From the NCBI GenBank assembly GCA_963618735.1, contig CAVEUM010000011.1, positions 7,989 to 71,988 of the forward strand: a stretch of DNA of 64,000 bases, written 5' to 3'. The notes beneath the pieces are model-generated. The model did not search any database. It was not told where the DNA came from and saw only the letters and a program-made list of their open reading frames with translations. A program made the position numbers and the translations under genes. Below, piece after piece: positions 17,684-24,659 of the stretch (its first letter is position 1; every line of letters begins with the position of its first letter). This DNA is from CAKUFA01 sp963618735. Lineage in GTDB: Bacteria; Bacillota; Clostridia; Christensenellales; Aristaeellaceae.

Positions 17684-18316
17684 ATGAACAATTGGCCTGC
17701 AACCATGCCCTGGGATGAAATTGATACCGTAGTGTTTGATGTTGGCAATGTGCTTCTGAAATGGAATCCACCCGAGCTGGCGGCTATGATTTTCCCGAAT
17801 GACGCGGAAAAGCAGCGGATCGCTGTAGAACGTGTTTACTGTTCACCAATTTGGCCGGAGATGGATCTGGGTAAGAAAACAGTGGCGGAAATTGAACAGG
17901 AAATGATTGGAGAAGACACCGAGATCGCACCTGTGGTGCATCAGGCTATTTACAGCTGGACAACGAAGCTGCCGGAAATTCCTGAAGGCGTTGCAGCCTT
18001 AAAGATCTGCAAGGCGCACGGGAAGAAAACTTGCGTCCTGTCGAACTTTGGCGCAGATTTCTTTGCGGAAGAAACGGCAACTCACGGATTCTTTGAACTG
18101 TTTGATGACATGGTTATTTCCGGCAGAGAACAGCTATGCAAGCCTGATGCTGCAATTTATCATCTGGTGGAGAAGAAGATGGGCTCTGTGCCGGAACGTA
18201 CGCTTTTCCTGGATGACACCTTGCGGAATGTGGAGGCGGCCGTTGCACTTGGCTGGAAGGGACTGCATGTGACGGATCGGCATCGTCTGGAAACTTTTTT
18301 CGGAGAAAATGCGTGA
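17684..18316 (+). CDS. HAD-superfamily phosphatase (YihX-like branch)
   Basis: A 210-residue haloacid-dehalogenase-type hydrolase. Motif I is FDVGNVLLKW with nucleophile D19; motif II is LSNFG; KPDAAIYHLV carries the motif III lysine, and FLDDTLRNVEAA is motif IV. The DxGNVL form is typical of the subgroup with alpha-D-glucose-1-phosphate phosphatase YihX and the epoxide hydrolase N-terminal domain. The start at 17684 follows AAGGAGGA at 17668-17675. Small sugar phosphates are likely substrates but none is proven. Confidence 0.85.
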   Translation: MNNWPATMPWDEIDTVVFDVGNVLLKWNPPELAAMIFPNDAEKQRIAVERVYCSPIWPEMDLGKKTVAEIEQEMIGEDTEIAPVVHQAIYSWTTKLPEIPEGVAALKICKAHGKKTCVLSNFGADFFAEETATHGFFELFDDMVISGREQLCKPDAAIYHLVEKKMGSVPERTLFLDDTLRNVEAAVALGWKGLHVTDRHRLETFFGENA

Positions 18317-18332
18317 AAAGTCGTTCAAGTTC

Positions 18333-18361
18333 TTGACACGCAAGGACTTGTATGGTATTCT
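18333..18361 (+). promoter_or_regulatory. Promoter of the rplU-prp-rpmA operon
   Basis: TTGACA at 18333-18338 and TATTCT at 18356-18361 with a 17-bp spacer. Confidence 0.85.
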
Positions 18362-18444
18362 ATTCGAGTAAGCCGCTCGGGAGAGGTATGCAAAAATGTA
18401 CTTCGGTACAACCTCATGTCCCGGCGAGTATGAATCAGGAGGTG
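18362..18444 (+). promoter_or_regulatory. L21-type ribosomal protein leader RNA
   Basis: The untranslated leader folds compactly: CGGGA (18378-18382) with TCCCG (18419-18423), GAGGT (18383-18387) with ACCTC (18411-18415), and an inner TGTAC-TTCG-GTACA hairpin, ending just before AGGAGGT. Position and fold fit the L21 leader known in Bacillota, where the ribosomal protein represses its own operon. Confidence 0.65.
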
Positions 18445-18453
18445 CTGTGCACC

Positions 18454-18762
18454 ATGTATGCTATCATTGCAACGGGTGGCAAGCAATACCGGGTTTCCCA
18501 GGGTGATGTGATCTTCATCGAGAAGATCGATCAGGATGTTGACTCTGCTGTTTCCTTCGATGTGCTGATGATCGGCGGCGAAGATGCTGTGAAGATCGGC
18601 AATCCCGTGGTTGAAGGCGCAAAGGTCGAGGGCAAGGTGCTTGCTCAGGTGAAGGGTGAAAAGATCCGCATCTACAAGTACAAGAGCAAGAAGAACTATC
18701 ATCGCCGTGCCGGTCATCGCCAGCCTTATACCAAGGTGGAGATCACTGCGATCAACGCGTAA
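18454..18762 (+). CDS. rplU: 50S ribosomal protein L21
   Basis: A 102-residue protein of the large subunit. It begins MYAIIATGGKQYRVSQGD, the family's hallmark, and ends with the basic stretch KSKKNYHRRAGHRQPYTKVEI. The ATG at 18454 has AGGAGGT about ten bases before it. Its stop overlaps the prp start by one base, giving the conserved rplU-prp-rpmA order. Confidence 0.98.
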   Translation: MYAIIATGGKQYRVSQGDVIFIEKIDQDVDSAVSFDVLMIGGEDAVKIGNPVVEGAKVEGKVLAQVKGEKIRIYKYKSKKNYHRRAGHRQPYTKVEITAINA

Positions 18763-19112
18763 TGATCCGTGCCGTATTTAGTCGGGATGCCGAAGGTCGG
18801 CTGACCGGCTACTCTGCCAAAGGCCATTCAGGATACGCCGAAGCGGGCAGTGATATTGTCTGCGCAGCGGTTTCTGTATTGGGGGCAACGTGCATTAACA
18901 GCCTTGAGGCTGTGTGCGGCATTGTTTCTCATATTGTGGAAAACGATGAAGGCGTTCTTATTTTCCAACTTCCTCAGCAGATGACGGACATGCAGCAGCA
19001 TGACGCACAGGTGCTGATGGGGGCGTTGGAACAAGGCTTGAAGGACTTGGCAGAACAGTTTCCTCAAAATCTAAGGATTGCATACAAGACAGGAGGAAAA
19101 TGCAATGATTAA
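18762..19112 (+). CDS. prp: Ribosomal-processing cysteine protease Prp
   Basis: A 116-residue cysteine protease that removes the N-terminal extension of ribosomal protein L27. The catalytic dyad is visible as H22 in KGHSGYAEAG and C34 in SDIVCAAVS, the same positions as in the well-studied Staphylococcus enzyme. It is encoded between rplU and rpmA, overlapping both (1 and 8 bases). Its substrate site is present in the adjacent L27 precursor. Confidence 0.95.
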   Translation: MIRAVFSRDAEGRLTGYSAKGHSGYAEAGSDIVCAAVSVLGATCINSLEAVCGIVSHIVENDEGVLIFQLPQQMTDMQQHDAQVLMGALEQGLKDLAEQFPQNLRIAYKTGGKCND

Positions 19113-19398
19113 GCTTAATCTGCAGCAATTCGCTCACAAGAAAGGCATGGGCTCCACCCGCAATGGCCGCGATAGCGAATCCAAGCGTCTGGGACCGAAG
19201 CGTGCCGATGGCCAGTTCTCTCTGGCAGGCAACATTCTCGTGCGTCAGCGCGGTACCCACATCCATCCCGGCCTGAATGTTGGCAAGGGCAAGGATGATA
19301 CCCTGTTCGCACTGGTTGACGGCGTTGTGCGCTTCGAGCGTCTGGGCCGCGACAAGAAGAAGGTTTCCGTGTATCCCGTGGAGACCGCTGCTAACTAA
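19105..19398 (+). CDS. rpmA: 50S ribosomal protein L27 precursor
   Basis: A 97-residue protein located near the peptidyl-transferase centre. It carries the Bacillota extension MIKLNLQQF followed by AHKKGMGSTRNGRD; Prp is expected to cut after F9 so that mature L27 begins with A10. The ATG at 19105 follows AGGAGG at 19092-19097. obgE, which often follows, is absent; a terminator closes the operon. Confidence 0.98.
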   Translation: MIKLNLQQFAHKKGMGSTRNGRDSESKRLGPKRADGQFSLAGNILVRQRGTHIHPGLNVGKGKDDTLFALVDGVVRFERLGRDKKKVSVYPVETAAN

Positions 19399-19410
19399 TT
19401 TGTGAGACCG

Positions 19411-19449
19411 AAAGCGCCCGTTTTCCCTTGTGGATGATGGGCGCTTTTT
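19411..19449 (+). terminator. Terminator of the rplU-prp-rpmA operon
   Basis: AAAGCGCCC (19411-19419) pairs with GGGCGCTTT (19439-19447), followed by further T residues. Confidence 0.88.
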
Positions 19450-19489
19450 CTGTTCGATTTTTTGAATTTGAATATAGAGGCTTAACCGT

Positions 19490-20170
19490 ATGATTGGGAC
19501 GCTGATTAACGCAGGTGCGATTCTTCTGGGAACCATGATTGGTGTACTGCTTAGCAAGGGAATACCCAGCCGCATGCGGGAATGCAGCATGCAGGGCATG
19601 GGACTTTGCATTATCCTCATTGGTATTCAGGGCGCTGTGAAGACAGCTAATACCCTGTGCGTGATTGTCTGCATGGCGGTGGGTGCCCTGATTGGCTGCG
19701 CAATCAACATTGAACGCCAGATGGAGCGCCTTGGCAATTTTGCAGAGAAAAAGCTATCCCACAGCGGCGGCATCGCCAACGCCTTTGTTTCGGCCTCCCT
19801 TGTCTTCTGCGTGGGTGCCATGGCCATTGTCGGCGCTATGGATAGCGGCCTTCGCGGCGATCACAGCACACTCATTGCCAAGGCGCTGCTGGACGGCGTG
19901 ATCTCTGTCTTTCTGGCCAGCTCTCTGGGTGCCGGCGTTGCGTTGTCTGCGGTGGCTGTGCTGATCTATCAGGGCGCTATTGCATTGCTGGCAACGTGGA
20001 TTTCTCCCTTGCTGACGGATGAAATCATCAATGAAATGAGCGCTGTTGGCGGCCTGCTGATCGTTGGCATTGGTCTGAACATGATTTACGACAAGCACAT
20101 CAGCGTGGGCAATCTGCTGCCTGCTATTTTTCTGCCGATGGCCTACATTCCGCTGACATCCCTCTTTTGA
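19490..20170 (+). CDS. DUF554 family membrane protein
   Basis: A 226-residue integral membrane protein with about six or seven hydrophobic helices, rich in glycine and alanine. The opening MIGTLINAGAILLGTMIG and the conserved CVGAMAIVGAMDSGLRGD and GGLLIVGIGLNMI segments identify DUF554, a transporter-like family without an assigned substrate. It is a single gene after the L27 operon. I see no clear sigma-A promoter in the 40-base gap after the terminator. Confidence 0.85.
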   Translation: MIGTLINAGAILLGTMIGVLLSKGIPSRMRECSMQGMGLCIILIGIQGAVKTANTLCVIVCMAVGALIGCAINIERQMERLGNFAEKKLSHSGGIANAFVSASLVFCVGAMAIVGAMDSGLRGDHSTLIAKALLDGVISVFLASSLGAGVALSAVAVLIYQGAIALLATWISPLLTDEIINEMSAVGGLLIVGIGLNMIYDKHISVGNLLPAIFLPMAYIPLTSLF

Positions 20171-20192
20171 CCACTTGCTTACGATTGCTAAC

Positions 20193-20221
20193 TTGCGCCT
20201 TGGCAGGAAATAAGGTATAAT
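20193..20221 (+). promoter_or_regulatory. Promoter of the M50 protease-scpAB operon
   Basis: TTGCGC at 20193-20198 and a consensus TATAAT at 20216-20221, 17 bp apart. Confidence 0.7.
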
Positions 20222-20266
20222 TCCAAAGATCCCTGTGTGGAAATATGGCGCAAAGCGAGGAATGAC

Positions 20267-21079
20267 ATGTTCACACGTTTGCAATCGTATATCAATTACC
20301 TGACAAGTGATCCTTTGGGATTTGTCATTTATATTCTGTATTTTGCTGTAACTGTATTGCTGAGCCTTATTCTGCATGAAATTGCGCACGGCTATGTGGC
20401 GCTGAAGTGCGGCGACCCTACGGCCAAATGGATGGGACGACTGAGTCTGGACCCCCGCAAGCATCTGGATCCCATCGGCACAGTATGCATGGTGTTTCTG
20501 GGAATTGGCTGGGCAAAGCCTGTGCCGATCAATCCGCGAAACTTTCATAACTACCGTCGGGATGATTTCCTCGTGTCTGTGGCGGGCATCTGCATGAATC
20601 TGACGCTGTTCATCTTGTGCACGGCGTTGAGCGTTGGCGTGAACCGCCTGATTTGGACAGATGAGTTTTATCAGTACCTGCAAAGCACGCCGAGCAATAT
20701 GCTGCTGGCATTGGATCCTAACCAGTACAGCGTTGCTTATCGCATTGAATATGGTCTGGTGACCAGCGATCTGGCAAGCTACATGGCACATCCGTGGCTC
20801 CAGTATCTGCAGCGCTTTTTCCTGATGATGTCCCAGATTAACCTGTCCCTGGCTGTGTTCAATCTGATTCCCATTCCGCCGCTGGATGGCTATCATCTGC
20901 TGAACGATACCATCCTTCGCGGCAAGCTTCAGCTGGATGCGCGCGCTTTTCAGATTGCACAGATCATCCTGCTCGTACTGTGCCTTTCCGGCGCACTTAC
21001 CAATGTGCTGAGCTGGCTGAACGAAACAATTTACAGCGCTGTGCTTCATCTATTTCTGCTCATCATAGGAGCAGCCTGA
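20267..21079 (+). CDS. Site-2-protease family (M50) membrane protease
   Basis: A 270-residue membrane-embedded zinc metalloprotease of the small Bacillota S2P group. Seen: the zinc motif HEIAHGY (HExxH) in the first long helix and NLIPIPPLDGYHLL, which supplies the third ligand. There is no PDZ or CBS domain. The ATG at 20267 follows a short purine-rich site. It lies just upstream of scpA, a common arrangement; its substrate is unknown. Confidence 0.88.
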   Translation: MFTRLQSYINYLTSDPLGFVIYILYFAVTVLLSLILHEIAHGYVALKCGDPTAKWMGRLSLDPRKHLDPIGTVCMVFLGIGWAKPVPINPRNFHNYRRDDFLVSVAGICMNLTLFILCTALSVGVNRLIWTDEFYQYLQSTPSNMLLALDPNQYSVAYRIEYGLVTSDLASYMAHPWLQYLQRFFLMMSQINLSLAVFNLIPIPPLDGYHLLNDTILRGKLQLDARAFQIAQIILLVLCLSGALTNVLSWLNETIYSAVLHLFLLIIGAA

Positions 21080-21095
21080 GGAGACTGATTCATCC

Positions 21096-21866
21096 ATGGC
21101 CATGACCTTCCAGCTCAAGGATTTTGACGGCCCGCTAGACTTGCTTCTGCACCTGATTACCAAGGCGCAGATTGACATTAAGGACATTTTTGTCAGTGAG
21201 ATCACAGATCAATATATTGAGTCTGTGCGAAATGCGTCCGACCTCGATATGGATGACGCTACAGAATTTCTTGTGATGGCCGCTACCTTGCTGGAAATCA
21301 AAAGCCGTGCCATGCTGCCCCGTCCGCCTAAGGTGGAAGAGGGCGAGGAAGACCCGGAGCAGGCTTTGATTCGCCGCTTGGAAGAATACAAGCGATTCAA
21401 GGAAACTGCAGTGGCTATGCAGCAGTTTGAGCAGGCGGCCAAAACGCTGTTTACCAAGCTGCCGGAAGAATATCCTCTGCCGCCGCAGGAAACGGAATTG
21501 ACAGGCTTGACCCTGGAAGGGCTGACGGCGGCGTTCCTGCGGATATGGCAGCGCAAACCGGCGAAGGATGATACGCCGGAAGTTAATCACTATGCGCCTC
21601 GGGATATTCATCGGGATGAGCACAACGTGCAGGAATGTATGCTGACCCTGATTCAGGGCCTGCGTGAGCGCGGACGCATGCGCTTTGATGAAGCATTCAG
21701 CGAGGCACCAACCAAGGAAGAAGTCGTGACACTCTTTCTGGCGCTGCTTGAGCTATTGAAGCTGGGCGAGATGCACATCCAGCAGGAAGGCATCTACAGC
21801 GATATTTTATTATTGCCTGGACGGGCAGAATCCATAGACGAAACCACGGAGGAGGAAACGCCATGA
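21096..21866 (+). CDS. scpA: Segregation and condensation protein A
   Basis: A 256-residue kleisin that bridges SMC heads with ScpB and drives chromosome condensation. The N-terminal FDGPLDLLLHLITKAQIDIKDI and the following EFLVMAATLLEIKSRAMLP are diagnostic. The middle is charged and variable, and the C-terminal winged helix includes RFDEAFSEAPTKEEVVTLFLALLEL. It overlaps scpB by ATGA. No smc gene is in the window. Confidence 0.96.
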   Translation: MAMTFQLKDFDGPLDLLLHLITKAQIDIKDIFVSEITDQYIESVRNASDLDMDDATEFLVMAATLLEIKSRAMLPRPPKVEEGEEDPEQALIRRLEEYKRFKETAVAMQQFEQAAKTLFTKLPEEYPLPPQETELTGLTLEGLTAAFLRIWQRKPAKDDTPEVNHYAPRDIHRDEHNVQECMLTLIQGLRERGRMRFDEAFSEAPTKEEVVTLFLALLELLKLGEMHIQQEGIYSDILLLPGRAESIDETTEEETP

Positions 21867-22420
21867 CAGAAGGCGGAACACTGGAAGGACGGGTGGAAGC
21901 AATTCTGTTCGTATCCGGTGAAGCGGTGCGGGTAGACGACCTTGCAAAGGCTCTGGGCGTTTCTGCCCTGGAAATCGAAACTGCGCTGAATAAGCTTCGG
22001 GATGACTACGATTTCAATCAGCGCGGTTTTATGCTTCGCCGATTCGGCCATCAGGTGCAGCTGGCTACCCGCTCGCTGTATGCAGATGATGTGGTTCGCA
22101 TGCTGCAGCCTGTGCAAAAGCAATCCCTGAGTCAGGCAGCAATGGAAACCCTGGCAGTGGTGGCCTATAAGCAGCCTGTTACCAAGGCGGAAATTGAGCA
22201 GATTCGCGGCGTAAAGTGCGATTACTCTGTTCAGTCTCTGATGAACAAAAACCTGATTGCTGAAGTGGGACGAAAGGAAGCACTGGGGCGGCCGATTCTC
22301 TACGGAACAACCGAAGAATTTCTGAGTCACTTCGGCATCGGCTCTCTAAGCGAGCTTCCGCCTATGCCGGAACAGGTCTCAGAGCAGGAACATGACGAGT
22401 CCGAAGAGCTGCTTCTGTAA
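21863..22420 (+). CDS. scpB: Segregation and condensation protein B
   Basis: A 185-residue tandem winged-helix protein that binds ScpA in the SMC complex. LEGRVEAILFVSGEAV starts the first winged helix; the hallmark ETLAVVAYKQPVTKAEIEQIRGV and GRPILYGTTEEFLSHFG lie in the second. It is translationally coupled to scpA. Confidence 0.96.
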   Translation: MTEGGTLEGRVEAILFVSGEAVRVDDLAKALGVSALEIETALNKLRDDYDFNQRGFMLRRFGHQVQLATRSLYADDVVRMLQPVQKQSLSQAAMETLAVVAYKQPVTKAEIEQIRGVKCDYSVQSLMNKNLIAEVGRKEALGRPILYGTTEEFLSHFGIGSLSELPPMPEQVSEQEHDESEELLL

Positions 22421-22427
22421 AAAAACA

Positions 22428-22456
22428 TTGCGAAATGTAGTAAAATCATGTATACT
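22428..22456 (+). promoter_or_regulatory. Promoter of the Asp23-fakA-recG-ABC operon
   Basis: TTGCGA at 22428-22433 and TATACT at 22451-22456 with a 17-bp spacer, immediately after scpB. Confidence 0.75.
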
Positions 22457-22462
22457 ACTATT

Positions 22463-22555
22463 GCCCCTGCCGGCATAGGGGAATTTTGCGTGGAATTTTA
22501 TCATTCTGCGTGATGCTCCCGGCAGAACCTACGCACAAGGAGGCTGTAAGTTGCT
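22463..22555 (+). promoter_or_regulatory. Possible structured leader before the Asp23-like gene
   Basis: CTGCCGG (22467-22473) can pair with CCGGCAG (22519-22525), which competes with a local CCCCT/AGGGG hairpin (22464-22468 with 22477-22481). The alternatives suggest a leader able to switch folds, but no known class is recognised. Confidence 0.35.
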
Positions 22556-22906
22556 ATGGAATGTAAGATAAAGAATGACATCGGCACCATCTACATCACG
22601 GAAGACGTAATGCTGAAGGTCGTTGGCTATGCTGCTCTGGAATGCTATGGCATTGTGGCCATGTCTTCCCGCCGCGCTAAGGACGGCTTCGTTGAATGGC
22701 TCGGAAGGGAAAATCTGGCGAAGGGCGTGCAGATCCGCAATGCAGGTGATATGCTGGATGTGGATCTGTTTATCATCGTGGAATACGGAATCTCTATTTC
22801 TGAGGTGTGCCGTACCATTACGGAAACCGTGCGCTATAAGCTGGAAAGCATGACTGGCGTCAAGGTCCGCAAGGTAAACATCTCGGTAGAGGGCATTCGT
22901 GTCTGA
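22556..22906 (+). CDS. Asp23/Gls24 family envelope stress protein (YloU-like)
   Basis: A 116-residue DUF322 protein. It begins with a short acidic beta-rich region (IGTIYITEDVMLKVVGYAALECYG) and has the family's central VDLFIIVEYGISISEVCRTITETVRYKLE and closing VRKVNISVEGIRV. Members associate with the membrane or cell envelope. The position directly before the DAK2-domain kinase gene is conserved in Bacillota. AAGGAGG is 12 bases before the ATG, a little farther than usual. Confidence 0.92.
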   Translation: MECKIKNDIGTIYITEDVMLKVVGYAALECYGIVAMSSRRAKDGFVEWLGRENLAKGVQIRNAGDMLDVDLFIIVEYGISISEVCRTITETVRYKLESMTGVKVRKVNISVEGIRV

Positions 22907-22992
22907 GTGGCGATAACGCCGAATCAATGCAGAGGTGCGGCGTTCGGTGATGAACCGATACATCGCCCGATGATCGAACGGAGGAAACATCC

Positions 22993-24657
22993 TTGATTCA
23001 GTTTAAGACGATAGACGGACTTTTGCTGCGCGATATGGTGGTCGCTGGCGCAGCACTGTTGGAGAAGAATCGCGAAGCGGTGGATGCACTTAATGTGTTT
23101 CCTGTTCCCGATGGCGATACAGGCACCAACATGTCCCTGACCATGCAGAGCGCCACACGCGAGGTTTCCAGCAAGGAATATCTTCGCGCGGACGAGGCAG
23201 CTGCGGCTTTGGCTAAGGGAGCTCTTCGCGGCGCTCGCGGCAATTCCGGTGTTATCACCAGCCAGCTGTTCCGCGGCTTTTCCAAGTCTCTGGCAGGCGT
23301 TGAGAAGATTACGCCTGTACAGTTTGCAGAGGCACTGAAGAAGGGTGCTGAGCTGGCTTACAAGGCTGTGATGAAGCCTAAGGAAGGCACCATTCTGACC
23401 GTGGCACGCGTGGTTGCAGAGGATGCTGTAAAGCAGGCCGCTGCCGCCCCTGATGATTACGATGCATTGTTCAATGTGATCCTGCGCAGCGGTGAGGCTA
23501 TCCTGAAGCGCACCCCTGACATGCTTCCTGCACTGAAGCAGGCAGGTGTGGTGGATTCCGGCGGACGCGGTCTGCTGCTGATCTATATGGGCTATGCGGC
23601 TGTGCTTCGCGGAGAAGACATCAACGATTCTGATACCAGCATGTCTGAGGACAGTGTTGAAGAGACGACTGGCGATCACACCAAGATGGGCGATCCCAAG
23701 TATCTGTACTGCACGTCCTTTGAAATTCGCAATCTGCGGGACGATGTGTCCGAGGGCGATATCGATTCCTTCCGCCGCCGCCTCAACCGTATTGGCGACT
23801 GCGTGCAGGTAAACGGCGACATGCAGCAGGTGAAGGTGCATGTGCATACCAATAATCCCGGCAGTGCCATCGAGTACGGCATTGAACTGGGCGAATTGAT
23901 CAACATGCAGGTGGACAATCTGGATCAGCTGCGTCATGCAGGTGATGAAGAACAGCCCGCCGCCGAAACAGCCAAGGAGGAAGCTCCTAAGGAGCCTGCC
24001 AAGGACTTTGGCATGGTGGCCGTTTCTCTGGGCGATGGTTTCTCTCAGATTTTCCGTGATCTGACGGTGGATGTCATTGTGGAAGGCGGTCAGACCATGA
24101 ACCCCTCCATTGATGATATTCTGCAGGCCATCAATCAGGTGAATGCGAAGTGCGTCTTCGTGTTCCCGAACAATGGCAATGTGGTGCTGGCCGCACAGCA
24201 GGCAGCCGAAATTTCCGAGAAGGAAGTTTATGTGGTTCCTACCAAGAATGTGGCCATGGGCATCGCTGCGGCAGTAGCCTTCCAGCCGGAAATCTCCGGC
24301 GCGGAGAACGCACGTCGCATGGAGGAAGCCTCTCAGCATGTGAAGACGGGCACCGTCACGTATGCTGTGCGTAACAGCGAGTACAACGGTGTGCAGATCA
24401 AGGAAGGCGACATTATCGGCCTTCACAACGGGAAAATCGAGTATTCCGGCGAGTCTGTGCATGACGTGGTGATGGAAATGATGAAGGCCATCGTTACGGA
24501 TGAAGACGAGCTGATCACGGTTTACTATGGCGCAGAGACGAAGCAGGAGGATGCAGAAGCGGTCACTGCTGAAATCGCTGATGTGTATTCCAACTGTGAT
24601 GTAGAGTGCCACCTCGGCGGTCAACCGCTGTATTACTACCTGATTTCTGTGGAGTGA
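22993..24657 (+). CDS. FakA-like fatty acid kinase catalytic subunit (DAK2 domain, YloV)
   Basis: A 554-residue protein with an N-terminal DAK2 kinase domain and a C-terminal DAK1-like region. The nucleotide/metal motif NVFPVPDGDTGTNM has D40, D42 and N46; GARGNSGVI follows. In related bacteria FakA phosphorylates fatty acids delivered by a DegV-type FakB and feeds acyl-phosphate to PlsX/PlsY. No FakB is in the window, though plsY is. TTG start at 22993 is supported by GGAGG ten bases upstream. It is followed after two bases by recG. Confidence 0.9.
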   Translation: MIQFKTIDGLLLRDMVVAGAALLEKNREAVDALNVFPVPDGDTGTNMSLTMQSATREVSSKEYLRADEAAAALAKGALRGARGNSGVITSQLFRGFSKSLAGVEKITPVQFAEALKKGAELAYKAVMKPKEGTILTVARVVAEDAVKQAAAAPDDYDALFNVILRSGEAILKRTPDMLPALKQAGVVDSGGRGLLLIYMGYAAVLRGEDINDSDTSMSEDSVEETTGDHTKMGDPKYLYCTSFEIRNLRDDVSEGDIDSFRRRLNRIGDCVQVNGDMQQVKVHVHTNNPGSAIEYGIELGELINMQVDNLDQLRHAGDEEQPAAETAKEEAPKEPAKDFGMVAVSLGDGFSQIFRDLTVDVIVEGGQTMNPSIDDILQAINQVNAKCVFVFPNNGNVVLAAQQAAEISEKEVYVVPTKNVAMGIAAAVAFQPEISGAENARRMEEASQHVKTGTVTYAVRNSEYNGVQIKEGDIIGLHNGKIEYSGESVHDVVMEMMKAIVTDEDELITVYYGAETKQEDAEAVTAEIADVYSNCDVECHLGGQPLYYYLISVE

Positions 24658-24659
24658 CG

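Noticed and set aside
19754..21049. 431-codon minus-strand frame opposite the DUF554 and M50 genes
   Set aside because: It covers the promoter at 20193-20221 and two real genes; composition is histidine/glutamine-rich shadow type.
22924..24624. 566-codon minus-strand frame opposite the FakA-like gene
   Set aside because: Antisense shadow of a conserved kinase gene, histidine-rich and without recognisable domains.
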